From Paragorgia papillata (Eukaryota > Cnidaria > Anthozoa > Scleralcyonacea > Coralliidae): 64,000 nt of DNA. This document shows, one piece after another, positions 22,216 to 34,985 of the stretch. The notes beneath the pieces are model-generated. The model was not told where the DNA came from. It was given only the letters and a program-made list of their open reading frames with translations, and searched no databases. The first letter of the stretch is position 1. Each line of letters starts with the position of its first letter. Position numbers and translations under genes: made by a program. Location: positions 182,501 to 246,500 of the forward strand of contig JAWNZC010000089.1 in assembly GCA_035771165.1 (NCBI GenBank). Reading direction: 5' to 3'.

Positions 22216-22633
22216 CAGCAAACGTCGCACAAAATCCTCTCGGAGGTTGTAAAAGGAACAAAAATGTTTGAAAATATGATCGGGACAAATTATAAAAAAA
22301 TTTAAAAAGTATAGTTAGAAAAAATCAAAAGGGGGATATACAGCTACACCTCTATGGTGTCCAATCTCCGCCAAAAATCCAACTTGCCGTATTATGCACA
22401 ACTTTTCATTTGCAACACAACCAATTACGTTTTCAACACAACTAGTTACGTTTTCAACACAACTTTTTTTTTTCAACAACTTTTTTTTGCAACACAACTT
22501 TTTATCCAACCGCAATCCACTACTGTGTATTGATCGTGGGCTCAAATCCTCTGAAGTAATGCCAGGTAATGCCGTAAATATGGTTCGATCTGTTCTCTTG
22601 TTTACACGTTTTATTGGTTTTTGACTATTGAAT
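22216..22633. other. Edge of the Polinton-like element and leader of the HECT gene
   Basis: Contains several imperfect copies of a CAACACAACTNNTTACGTTTT-like unit (22405-22510). The switch from the very AT-rich element to average composition falls within this stretch. No terminal inverted repeat matching the left side was found. Confidence 0.4.
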
Positions 22634-22763
22634 ATGGCTGAAACGAAGAACTCCGATAAGTCGTCCGGACTAAACGAAGTTCGGGCGACACTTTTAAAAG
22701 TAGCCGAACGAATATCTTCCTTAAACCATTCCCCAACTTCGTCTGGTACGCCTGGAACATCTG

Positions 22764-23471
22764 GTAAGTAAAACATATTATAACTTCTTTGATTTGTTTG
22801 CTTTTATATCAACCTCGTCCCCAGTTGGAAATGATATGATAATTGTTTTCATTACATAAAATTTACGTTTGATTTGCATAATAATATGCAAATTTGACCC
22901 TGTGAGGCGGTCAATGACACGCCATGTGCTTTGAGAATATGTCAATAATATGGCGGGAAATTGTCTGTAAAATATCAACATGTAAAATAAGCTATTATAA
23001 TCATTTTTAGCCAAATACATGTACCTGTAACTCATTTATATTGGTGCAAGTCGGCAAAGAGCCAGCTTCTTACAACTTGTCACCCAGCTATCGCTAGCAT
23101 TTATAGAATACACTACACTCAGCCTTCTGTTTGTTGAGACAGCAAACAGAAGATGGATAGTTTCTAACAAGTTATTGTGATCAACAAGCCTGTTGTTCCA
23201 ACAAACTGTGGCATCATAATGTCTAACAAGGTGTTATATAGTTGATATAACAGCAAACTTAATATTAGCAGACTATTAAATAATTATAGTACTGTACTTT
23301 ATATTTACTATGAATAATTATTTTGAAAATTATGCACACATCCTGAAAATGAAAAAGCACAATTAGTTTGATATTAAATAATATTATCTACATAATATTA
23401 TTTAATATCAAACTAAATGTGCTTTAGTATTGTAAAATATTTTTAAAAAAATTAAATAACTTATGTTTTTA
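22764..23471. other. Intron 1 of the HECT gene, left part
   Basis: Non-coding. It holds an almost perfect hairpin at 23354-23427 (AAGCACAATTAGTTTGATAT on the left pairing with ATATCAAACTAAATGTGCTT on the right). Confidence 0.6.
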
Positions 23472-23936
23472 GGGCCTGTTCATGTTATCTTGGGGGTAAG
23501 GATAACTTGGGGGGTCAAAGTTGACCCTGTTTCACATGATAAAACACAACTACCGAGTTGTCCCTGCCCCTCCCCCCCCGAGATAACCCTAGCTTTCACA
23601 TGAACAAAAGAACATGCCAGTAGTTACGTCAACAATTAATCACACACAAATGGCATGAGAACAAGAAAAATGCATATAAATTAGAATGTTTTTTTACAAT
23701 GTATATATGTGTAATTATACAAAAGTTGACCCTAACCCCCAAGTGAAAGCATTCACATGGAGGTAGGGTTAACTCTGGTGGCCTAGGGTTACCCTATCGC
23801 TCAGACCGAGTTATTCGTATCCCCCGAGTTATCTCAGTCTCATGTGAATGGTTTACTTTTTTGACATGGAAATAAACCAACACCAAGATGTCTTGGGCCT
23901 AACCCCCAAGATAACTCACCTCATGTGAACAGGCTC
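23472..23936. mobile_element. PIF/Harbinger-type MITE with TTA target duplication
   Basis: Terminal inverted repeats GGGCCTGTTCA (left) and TGAACAGGCTC (right) continue inward with TTATCTTGGGGGT against ACCCCCAAGATAA. The element is flanked by TTA at 23469-23471 and 23937-23939. A 3-bp TWA duplication and a GGGCCTGTT-like end are typical of Tourist/Harbinger MITEs. It is 465 bp long, with no ORF. Confidence 0.8.
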
Positions 23937-24585
23937 TTAGTAGTTTGCTCTAATGTAAATGATGATAATTATCATTGAAATCATTGTTGCCTTCATGTTG
24001 TATACTACAGGTTTTGCATCAACATCTAGCAACAAGTCTACCTGTAATCAGCCATCAACATCTAATGAATCTCAACTATCAACATCTGCATGTAGCAACT
24101 CATTTACTGGTCCTTCAGCTGTTGCTGAGTATAGACGGCTATTTTCATTCAAAAATCGACAAAATAGTTCATCCAGGCCTACCAACAAGTCAGCCAAGAA
24201 GAGATCAAAACAGCTCCAATGCAGGTTGAAATTCGTATGCCTTTCTTCTACCACAGCTACAGGCCCTCCCTCAAGTGTGAAAGAGAAAACAGACTTATGT
24301 AATGCTGGTTTGGGAGATGATACCCTTGTGCTGGATTTGAATGAAGACAGTTTTTATTGCCATGAAAAGATTCTTGAAAGGTATCCAGGACTTAATCAAG
24401 CTAGAGGGTATGAGCTTTTACTCTTTCAAAGAGGTGGTGGTGATAATGGAGGATTTCACGCAATAAAGCCACCATATACATCAAAACGTTTGAAAGATGT
24501 TTGTGGACAGTCAAAAATGTATATTAGGCCACTTCAAAAGGATATATTATTAGATTCCAGCTTTGCAGATGAAAAAGACAATAAG

Positions 24586-25634
24586 GTACAGTAATTTGAA
24601 GTTAATGTAATTTCAATGAAAGTTGATATTAGGCTAAACTACTGCCAGTACATTATCCTACAGTTGATGCATGTATCAATTTGTTGTGAATTAAGGCGAG
24701 AGGCATGACTTGGCTTCTTTTAAACAGAGGATTCTAATATCAATCAAAAGTTTACATATTATTTGTAAACTTTTTGTACTACTGGTACATATTATTTGCT
24801 GAGTAATTAAGGGCTTGACTACTGTACCAAAGTCTGTAAAATTATACCAAGATTGCAAACATATTTTACCAAATGCACTTCATAGACACCTTCAGGGCTG
24901 CAAATAAATATTTTTTCTTGACAGGACATGTGTCTGATCCATTTCCAATTTTGGTCAGTCATTACAAAAATTTGTTCGGACATTAAAACCATTATGACTA
25001 CAATTTGTCGGACATATAATTCTTCAGAATACAGTTCTGAGTTAATGATATAAAGCCAGTTTCCGTGGCGGTTGTCTGACTCTGTTTAGATCTGTTTAGC
25101 ATCACGCACGTGTGTTATACTTATACATTGTTTTAACTCCTTGGTACCAGAGTAATTAAATACTATCAGTTTCTCTCAGAAGACCGATTCAGTTACGGAA
25201 GATTTAAAATTCAAACATGCTCAATCTAGTTGATAGAATTACGAAAGGAAATCGGTATTTTTCTCTCAAAAAGAGAAGTTTCTCTTTCAACAAACCGAAT
25301 TTCTTGATCAGACACTATATCCGATGACAATTTGGTTTTGTTCTGACATTTGCCAAATTTGGTTGGACATTGTCCGATGTCTGACAGTAATTTGCAGCCC
25401 TGCACCTTATAACTTTATATAAGTAAGTAACAATGCACTAATAATTATTAACAATTAAATTAATCGATTCCCATTGTCAGAAGTATAGACCCCTTCCTCC
25501 TGTTCCTCCTCCCTTGGAGAATGTGCATATGTAAACAAATAAATTTGTACAGTTTTGACAAGGTTTTCTTATGGTAAGTTCTTGCTGTAAATTGTTCAAT
25601 AATGTTCATGTGTAACCCTTGAAATTTTAAACAG
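24586..25634. other. Intron 2 of the HECT gene
   Basis: Non-coding apart from the MITE at 24893-25402. Donor AAG/GTACAG and acceptor TTTTAAACAG are good. Confidence 0.6.
24893..25402. mobile_element. hAT-like MITE with CACCTT flanking repeats
   Basis: Ends CAGGGCTGCAAAT and ATTTGCAGCCCTG are perfect inverted repeats. The direct repeat CACCTT flanks the element at 24887-24892 and 25403-25408. Inside, weaker inverted similarity continues (ACATGTGTCTGA against GTCCGATGTCTGACA). It is 510 bp with no ORF. The CAGGG start suggests the hAT superfamily; a 6-bp duplication is short for typical hATs. Confidence 0.75.
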
Positions 25635-26119
25635 GATGATTTGGGTGGTCCAATGATTCAATGTTTTGTATGTAACTCATCAATACTAATGAGTGATATG
25701 AAAGAGCACCAGAATATTCATGTTAGCGAATCTCCTCCAAGACCAAAGGTACAGTAATGAGTATGGTATATAATATTATATAATTATATTACATTTTCAT
25801 TTGATTCTCCCCAGCAATTTTTCTGTAATGGACAGCTGTCAAACAATTCCATTAAAACTCACTTATTACAGCTTGCTATTGCTTATATTGTCTTGCAAAT
25901 ATTTTGGTTAGTTGCATTCTTTAACCCTTTATGTAGTCCATTGGCCACTTTAAGAATTTTATTCTGGCTAATGCCAGACGATTTTATTCAGCATATGGGG
26001 AAGGTCTTGGGCTTATAAAGGGTTCATAGTCCCTTTTCAGGTGTATTTCCAATAGTCATGTGATGACGTGTCGTCTCCTCAGTCATGCAACCATGGGAAC
26101 CACCTAGTGTCCCAGGTTT

Positions 26120-26293
26120 TAATAGAAAGATTTAGATTCAGGCCGGACTGCAACGCGATGGCAAGATAACGCCAAAATGGCTTGGTCGCTGATGTTTATG
26201 TTGTTGAAAGGTAGGTGTTGGCAGATCATGCCATTTTTACCTCTTCTTGCCATCCCCTTCGCATTGCCATCCTGAATGTAAATCTCTCTATTA
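26120..26293. repeat. Short inverted-repeat MITE
   Basis: TAATAGAAAGATTTAGATTC on the left pairs with the complement of AATGTAAATCTCTCTATTA on the right. GGCAAGA/TCTTGCC and AAAATGGC/GCCATTTT pair inside. It is about 174 bp, in the intron before exon 4 of the HECT gene. Confidence 0.65.
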
Positions 26294-27555
26294 CTATCTA
26301 GAACAGATTGTTTGATGTGGGAAAACAGATTTAATTGTTACGCTGCACCTGTAGAAACATGATATTCAAATTTGATTGTTCACCAATGTGAGGCGAGTAA
26401 TTACTGTAATTAGAATCTAAGTTATACATGTATGTCTTAGGATTTTATCTTAAATTTGAAATGTGATCAATAATAATGTCTAGTACCACGTATACATATT
26501 TTTATAGAGGCAAAGATATGCAGAACTTGAAAATATCTTTCTCAGGTATACAGTAGTTTTTCCTAGTTTTTCTCTTTATGGTATTTACTTAAACCATAAC
26601 ATTAACACCTTACATGTATATAACCCATTATCTATTTCCAGCATAGGTGAAGGTCTGGATCATACATTAGGGTTAATATTGATGTAGTGGGTACTGCAAT
26701 TTTCAGTTGAGCTTAGAGACTGGAAGTTTTATTAAAAAGTTTGATTGTTGTGCAATGTGATACCTGTACAGTACTATGGGAAATTTGAATCCTTGGTTAC
26801 GTGTATTCAATATTCATGTATTTAACGTTCAATATTCAAACTAAACTCAACTGAAAATTATAGTACTGTAATATCGTTGCTACTGACAGCTTAATCTGAT
26901 TTTTTATTTTTAATTATACACCGTATAGTGATAGTGAAGAAGAAACAGAAAGCAAGATTCTTAATGAAATTTGCCCTGATGCGACCAGATCAGAAATACA
27001 GGTTGCACTAGACCAATGCGATCAGGATGTAAATGCAGCTGCTCAGCACCTCTTAGGTAGGGTGATTATTCTAAATTATGCAGTACAGTGTATCGTGCAT
27101 GTATTTTAAAAGATTTAACAATTGTAGTAGTGGTGTTATTAAACCAGGGACGTAGCCAGAGGGGGAGATTGAAATTAAAAGCAATTCCTAAGGTGAGATT
27201 CGAAGAAGAAGATGCTGTTGGCTGTGGTCCTGTGAGAGAGTTTTTAGTTCATGCAATAAAAGTAGTGGACGAGGGAATCCCATCTGACTCAGGAAGGTCA
27301 AAACCTTTGATATTATTCGAAGGGGAGCCTGGCCATCGATTACTTGTGCATGACCAATCACTGCGACTGACGGGGACATTCAGAGCAGTAGGTCGAATCA
27401 TTGGGCACAGTATATTACATGGTGGCCCTGGACTTCATGGTCTATCACCTGCTGTCAAACATGTCTTGACAACCGACTTGGAGTCACATCAATTGCCAGT
27501 GATTGTCCCAGAAGACATTTCAGACATTGACCTGCGGAGTATGATAGTACATCAT

Positions 27556-28109
27556 GTGAGTACAGTACATGTATATATTTATATATTCTGTATTTACGGT
27601 ATTGCAACCTATAAGCTCATCAAAAAGCTCATCAAAATCTATGCTGGAATAAAGGATATGAGGTTAATTAACCCTATCTAGACTGGGTTTTTTTGGTCTT
27701 CTGGGGTTGGGGGGAGGGGGGTGGAAAGTGCCCGCGTTTAATATCTCAGAAAGTATATATGCTATTGAAGTGAAACTTGGTATGCTAATAGAACATTCAA
27801 AATTTTTATTGGTGTCACCCCAAATGTTACGTATCTATCATGTCATTGGTGATGTCATACATAAAAATACAACAAAGTGAAATACAGCCAAATAATAGAC
27901 AAGAAAAACTCTCAAATCATTTTTCTCCGATTATTACTGTAGTTAGAGCCAGTAGAAAGAAGATAAAACTTAAAAATTTAGGAAGAATTTGGTTTATTTT
28001 TTGGTTTATGGCCGTTGAGTTGGTTGTTGTGATAAGAAGGGAAACGTTATATTCATTAATCAAGCTTTATTGTTCTATTTTCTATCTTTATAATTATATA
28101 TTATCTGAA
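27556..28109. other. Intron of the HECT gene before the large inverted-repeat element
   Basis: Non-coding; a G-rich tract lies at 27709-27722. The last nine bases (28101-28109, TTATCTGAA) are the left target duplication of the next element. Confidence 0.6.
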
Positions 28110-28389
28110 ACCACTGTGAAGTATGCACCACATTCAGCCTTCGATTCACAGCCTTCGATTCGGCCTTCGATTCAGCCGTCGATTCAATTATCGCTGTTAT
28201 TGCGAAGTTATCTCCATATTCATCAGGTGGTCGCTATTGCAGAATATCATACAAAAACACAATTTTCTCAGGCGCTATACGATAGGATTTCTTCAAATTT
28301 ACATATGTTGTACAGAATTTCACGCTCTTTAATCTGGTATAAGTCTCCAGAGTGGCACAGACCCATGAAAAACCCAGGCGAGCGTTAAA

Positions 28390-31300
28390 CAAATTCCAGC
28401 GCGGCCTCATTAATACGACTGATGAGGGTTGCGTTGCATATTTCAGATTACATCAGATATAAACACAATTATCTCAGGCGCTATTCTATACGATTTTTTT
28501 GAAATTTACATATGTTGTACAGAATTTCATGCTCTTTGATTTGGTATAAGTCGCCAGAGTGGCACAGACCCATGAAAAACGCAGGCGAGCGTTAAACAAA
28601 TTGCGGCGCGGCGTTATTAATACGACTGACGGGAGTTGCGTTGCATATATCAGATTACCTCAGATATAAACCCAATTATCTCAGGCGCTATTCTATACGA
28701 TTTTTTTGAAATTTACATATGTTGTACAGAATTTCATGCTCATTAATTTGGTATAAGTCGCCAGAGTGGCACAGACCCATGAAAAACGCAGGCGAGCGAT
28801 AAACAAATTGCGGCGCGGCGTTATTAATACGACTGACGGGAGTTGCGTTGCATATTTCAGATTACCTCAGATATAAACACAATTATCTCAGGCGCTATTC
28901 TATACGATTTTTTTGAAATTTACATATGTTGTACAGAATTTCATGCTCATTAATTTGGTATAAGTCGCCAGAGTGGCACAAACCCTTGAACGATGCAGGC
29001 GAGCGTTAAACAAATTGCGCCGCGGCGTTATTAATACGACTAACGGGGGTTGCGTTGCATATTTCAGATTACCTCAGATATAAACACAATTATCTCAGCC
29101 GCTATTCTATACGATTTTTTTCAAATTTACATATGTTGTACAGAATTTCATGCTCTTTGATTTGGTATAAGTCGCCAGAGTGGCACAGACCCATGAAAAA
29201 CGCAGGCAAGCATTAAACAAATTGCGGCGCGGCGTTATTAATACGACTGACCGGAGTTGCGTTGCATATTTCAGATTACCTCAGATATAAACACAATTAT
29301 CTCAGCCGCTATTCTATACGATTTTTTTGAAATTTACATATGTTGTACAGAATTTCATGCTCTTTAATTTGTTATAAGCCGCCAGAGTGGCACAGACCCA
29401 TGAAAAACGCAGGCGAGCGTTAAACAAATTGCGCCGCGGCGTTATTAATACGACTAACGGGGGTTGCGTTGCATATTTCAGATTACCACAGATATAAACA
29501 CAATTATCTCAGCCGCTATTCTATACGATTTTTTTGAAATTTACATATGTTGTACAGAATTTCATGCTCATTAATTTGGTATACGTCGCCAGAGTGGCAC
29601 AAACCCTTGAACGACGCAGGCGAGCGTTAAACAAATTGCGCCGCGGCGTTATTAATACGACTAACGGGGGTTGCGTTGCATATTTCAGATTACCTCAGAT
29701 ATAAACACAATTATCTCAGCCGCTATTCTATACGATTTTTTTGAAATTTACATATGTTGTACAGAATTTCATGCTCATTAATTTGGTATAAGTCGCCAGA
29801 GTGGCACAAACCCTTGAACGACGCAGGCGAGCGTTAAACAAATTGCGCCGCGGCGTTATTAATACGACTAACGGGGGTTGCGTTGCATATTTCAGATTAC
29901 ATCAGATATAAACACAATTATCTCAGGCGCTATTCTATACGATTTTTTTGAAATTTACATATGTTGTACAGAATTTCATGCTCATTAATTTGGTATAAGT
30001 CGCCAGAGTGGCACAGACCCATGAAAAACGCAGGCGAGCGATAAACAAATTGCGGCGCGGCGTTATTAATACGACTGACGGGAGTTGCGTTGCATATTTC
30101 AGATTACCTCAGATATAAACACAATTATCTCAGGCGCTATTCTATACGATTTTTTTGAAATTTACATATGTTGTACAGAATTTCATGCTCATTAATTTGG
30201 TATAAGTCGCCAGAGTGGCACAAACCCTTGAACGACGCAGGCGAGCGTTAAACAAATTGCGCCGCGGCGTTATTAATACGACTAACGGGGGTTGCGTTGC
30301 ATATTTCAGATTACCTCAGATATAAACACAATTATCTCAGCCGCTATTCTATACGATTTTTTTGAAATTTACATATGTTGTACAGAATTTCATGCTCATT
30401 AATTTGGTATACGTCGCCAGAGTGGCACAAACCCTTGAACGACGCAGGCGAGCGTTAAACAAATTGCGCCGCGGCGTTATTAATACGACTAACGGGGGTT
30501 GCGTTGCATATTTCAGATTACCTCAGATATAAACACAATTATCTCAGCCGCTATTCTATACGATTTTTTTGAAATTTACATATGTTGTACAGAATTTCAT
30601 GCTCATTAATTTGGTATACGTCGCCAGAGTGGCACAAACCCTTGAACGACGCAGGCGAGCGTTAAACAAATTGCGCCGCGGCGTTATTAATACGACTAAC
30701 GGGGGTTGCGTTGCATATTTCAGATTACCTCAGATATAAACACAATTATCTCAGCCGCTATTCTATACGATTTTTTTGAAATTTACATATGTTGTACAGA
30801 ATTTCATGCTCATTAATTTGGTATAAGTCGCCAGAGTGGCACAAACCCTTGAACGACGCAGGCGAGCGTTAAACAAATTGCGCCGCGGCGTTATTAATAC
30901 GACTAATGGGGGTTGCGTTGCATATTTCAGATTACATCAGATATAAACACAATTATCTCAGGCGCTATTCTATACGATTTTTTTGAAATTTACATATGTT
31001 GTACAGAATTTCATGCTCATTAATTTGGTATAAGTCGCCAGAGTGGCACAGACCCATGAAAAACGCAGGCGAGCGATAAACAAATTGCGGCGCGGCGTTA
31101 TTAATACGACTGACGGGAGTTGCGTTGCATATTTCAGATTACCTCAGATATAAACACAATTATCTCAGGCGCTATTCTATACGATTTTTTTGAAATTTAC
31201 ATATGTTGTACAGAATTTCATGCTCATTAATTTGGTATAAGTCGCCAGAGTGGCACAAACCCTTGAACGACGCAGGCGAGCGTTAAACAAATTGCGCCGC

Positions 31301-34300
31301 GGCGTTATTAATACGACTAACGGGGGTTGCGTTGCATATTTCAGATTACCTCAGATATAAACACAATTATCTCAGCCGCTATTCTATACGATTTTTTTGA
31401 AATTTACATATGTTGTACAGAATTTCATGCTCATTAATTTGGTATACGTCGCCAGAGTGGCACAAACCCTTGAACGACGCAGGCGAGCGTTAAACAAATT
31501 GCGCCGCGGCGTTATTAATACGACTAACGGGGGTTGCGTTGCATATTTCAGATTACCTCAGATATAAACACAATTATCTCAGCCGCTATTCTATACGATT
31601 TTTTTGAAATTTACATATGTTGTACAGAATTTCATGCTCATTAATTTGGTATAAGTCGCCAGAGTGGCACAAACCCTTGAACGACGCAGGCGAGCGTTAA
31701 ACAAATTGCGCCGCGGCGTTATTAATACGACTAACGGGGGTTGCGTTGCATATTTCAGATTACATCAGATATAAACACAATTATCTCAGGCGCTATTCTA
31801 TACGATTTTTTTGAAATTTACATATGTTGTACAGAATTTCATGCTCTTTAATTTGGTATAAGCCGCCAGAGTGGCACAGACCCTTGAACGACGCAGGCAA
31901 GCATTAAACAAATTGCGCCGCGGCGTTATTAATACGACTAACGGGGGTTGCGTTGCATATTTCAGATTACCTCAGATATAAACACAATTATCTCAGCCGC
32001 TATTCTATACGATTTTTTTGAAATTTACATATGTTGTACAGAATTTCATGCTCATTAATTTGGTATAAGTCGCCAGAGTGGCACAAACCCTTGAACGACG
32101 CAGGCGAGCGTTAAACAAATTGCGCCGCGGCGTTATTAATACGACTAACGGGGGTTGCGTTGCATATTTCAGATTACCTCAGATATAAACACAATTATCT
32201 CAGCCGCTATTCTATACGATTTTTTTGAAATTTACATATGTTGTACAGAATTTCATGCTCATTAATTTGGTATACGTCGCCAGAGTGGCACAAACCCTTG
32301 AACGACGCAGGCGAGCGTTAAACAAATTGCGCCGCGGCGTTATTAATACGACTAACGGGGGTTGCGTTGCATATTTCAGATTACCTCAGATATAAACACA
32401 ATTATCTCAGCCGCTATTCTATACGATTTTTTTGAAATTTACATATGTTGTACAGAATTTCATGCTCATTAATTTGGTATAAGTCGCCAGAGTGGCACAA
32501 ACCCTTGAACGACGCAGGCGAGCGTTAAACAAATTGCGCCGCGGCGTTATTAATACGACTAACGGGGGTTGCGTTGCATATTTCAGATTACATCAGATAT
32601 AAACACAATTATCTCAGGCGCTATTCTATACGATTTTTTTGAAATTTACATATGTTGTACAGAATTTCATGCTCATTAATTTGGTATAAGTCGCCAGAGT
32701 GGCACAGACCCATGAAAAACGCAGGCGAGCGATAAACAAATTGCGGCGCGGCGTTATTAATACGACTGACGGGAGTTGCGTTGCATATTTCAGATTACCT
32801 CAGATATAAACACAATTATCTCAGGCGCTATTCTATACGATTTTTTTGAAATTTACATATGTTGTACAGAATTTCATGCTCATTAATTTGGTATAAGTCG
32901 CCAGAGTGGCACAAACCCTTGAACGACGCAGGCGAGCGTTAAACAAATTGCGCCGCGGCGTTATTAATACGACTAACGGGGGTTGCGTTGCATATTTCAG
33001 ATTACCTCAGATATAAACACAATTATCTCAGCCGCTATTCTATACGATTTTTTTGAAATTTACATATGTTGTACAGAATTTCATGCTCATTAATTTGGTA
33101 TACGTCGCCAGAGTGGCACAAACCCTTGAACGACGCAGGCGAGCGTTAAACAAATTGCGCCGCGGCGTTATTAATACGACTAACGGGGGTTGCGTTGCAT
33201 ATTTCAGATTACCTCAGATATAAACACAATTATCTCAGCCGCTATTCTATACGATTTTTTTGAAATTTACATATGTTGTACAGAATTTCATGCTCATTAA
33301 TTTGGTATAAGTCGCCAGAGTGGCACAAACCCTTGAACGACGCAGGCGAGCGTTAAACAAATTGCGCCGCGGCGTTATTAATACGACTAACGGGGGTTGC
33401 GTTGCATATTTCAGATTACATCAGATATAAACACAATTATCTCAGGCGCTATTCTATACGATTTTTTTGAAATTTACATATGTTGTACAGAATTTCATGC
33501 TCTTTAATTTGGTATAAGCCGCCAGAGTGGCACAGACCCTTGAACGACGCAGGCAAGCATTAAACAAATTGCGCCGCGGCGTTATTAATACGACTAACGG
33601 GGGTTGCGTTGCATATTTCAGATTACCTCAGATATAAACACAATTATCTCAGCCGCTATTCTATACGATTTTTTTGAAATTTACATATGTTGTACAGAAT
33701 TTCATGCTCATTAATTTGGTATACGTCGCCAGAGTGGCACAAACCCTTGAACGACGCAGGCGAGCGTTAAACAAATTGCGCCGCGGCGTTATTAATACGA
33801 CTAACGGGGGTTGCGTTGCATATTTCAGATTACCTCAGATATAAACACAATTATCTCAGCCGCTATTCTATACGATTTTTTTGAAATTTACATATGTTGT
33901 ACAGAATTTCATGCTCATTAATTTGGTATAAGTCGCCAGAGTGGCACAAACCCTTGAACGACGCAGGCGAGCGTTAAACAAATTGCGCCGCGGCGTTATT
34001 AATACGACTAACGGGGGTTGCGTTGCATATTTCAGATTACATCAGATATAAACACAATTATCTCAGGCGCTATTCTATACGATTTTTTTGAAATTTACAT
34101 ATGTTGTACAGAATTTCATGCTCTTTAATTTGGTATAAGCCGCCAGAGTGGCACAGACCCTTGAACGACGCAGGCAAGCATTAAACAAATTGCGCCGCGG
34201 CGTTATTAATACGACTAACGGGGGTTGCGTTGCATATTTCAGATTACCTCAGATATAAACACAATTATCTCAGCCGCTATTCTATACGATTTTTTTGAAA

Positions 34301-34985
34301 TTTACATATGTTGTACAGAATTTCATGCTCATTAATTTGGTATAAGTCGCCAGAGTGGCACAAACCCTTGAACGACGCAGGCGAGCGTTAAACAAATTGC
34401 GCCGCGGCGTTATTAATACGACTAACGGGGGTTGCGTTGCATATTTCAGATTACCTCAGATATAAACACAATTATCTCAGCCGCTATTCTATACGATTTT
34501 TTTGAAATTTACATATGTTGTACAGAATTTCATGCTCATTAATTTGGTATAAGTCGCCAGAGTGGCACAAACCCTTGAACGACGCAGGCGAGCGTTAAAC
34601 AAATTGCGCCGCGGCGTTATTAATACGACTAACGGGGGTTGCGTTGCATATTTCAGATTACCTCAGATATAAACACAATTATCTCAGCCGCTATTCTATA
34701 CGATTTTTTTGAAATTTACATATGTTGTACAGAATTTCATGCTCATTAATTTGGTATAAGTCGCCAGAGTGGCACAAACCCTTGAACGACGCAGGCGAGC
34801 GTTAAACAAATTGCGCCGCGGCGTTATTAATACGACTAACGGGGGTTGCGTTGCATATTTCAGATTACATCAGATATAAACACAATTATCTCAGGCGCTA
34901 TTCTATACGATTTTCTTCAAATTTACATATGTTGTACAGAATTTCATGCTCTTTGATTTATTATAAGTCTCCAGAGTGGATAAGA
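28390..34985 (+). repeat. 206-bp satellite array, forward arm (about 32 monomers)
   Basis: Monomers of 206-207 bp begin around GTTGCGTTGCATATTTCAGA and contain TTTTTGAAATTTACATATG and CCAGAGTGGCAC. Two main variants alternate: one has CATGAAAAACGCAGGCGAG with GCGGCGCGGCG, the other CTTGAACGACGCAGGCGAG with GCGCCGCGGCG. The variant with TTACATCAGATAT recurs mostly every four monomers (about 826 bp), sometimes three or five, so there is a higher-order structure. Confidence 0.95.

Larger units (their letters stand above)
9490..22300. mobile_element. Decayed Polinton/adintovirus-like DNA element (AT-rich)
   Basis: The block is markedly AT-rich. It contains an adenain-type protease, an A32-type packaging ATPase and a protein-primed family B polymerase, the gene combination diagnostic of Polintons and adintoviruses. 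SET and Fic domain genes and small basic GG-containing proteins are additional. No integrase or capsid gene was found inside, and no terminal inverted repeats could be matched, so the edges are approximate. It lies between the divergent integrase (8922) and HECT (22634) genes. Later insertions are the foldback element at 11628-15094 and the LINE at about 19515-20745. All three core enzymes are broken, so it is a fossil copy. Confidence 0.8.
22634..27555 (+). pseudogene. G2E3-like HECT ubiquitin ligase, 5' exons
   Basis: Exons read with matching phases. Exon 1 is 22634-22763 (ATG, donor CTG/GTAAGT). Exon 2 is 24011-24585, with a Ser/Thr-rich lead, VAEYRRLFSF and SKMYIRPLQKDI. Exon 3 is 25635-25748 with a CFVCNSS...HQNIH zinc-finger-like segment. 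Exon 4 is 26508-26545. Exon 5 is 26929-27056 with a CUE/UBA-like ubiquitin-binding domain (ILNEICPDATRSEIQVAL, DVNAAAQHLLG). Exon 6 is about 27148-27555 with the HECT N-lobe start (VRFEEEDAVGCGPVREF, FRAVGRIIGHSIL). The exon 5 to 6 junction does not keep phase with any acceptor I can see. Zinc finger, CUE and HECT together suggest a ubiquitin ligase that also binds ubiquitin. The remaining HECT exons are mostly missing; the C-terminal exon is at 46633-46891. Confidence 0.7.

Noticed and set aside
9490..22300. Terminal inverted repeats of the first Polinton-like element
   Set aside because: No segment near the left edge matched the complement of the right edge over a useful length; borders remain approximate.
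22315..22776. 153-codon ORF on the minus strand over the HECT exon 1
   Set aside because: It is the shadow of the spliced exon on the opposite strand and of low-complexity CAACACAAC repeats.
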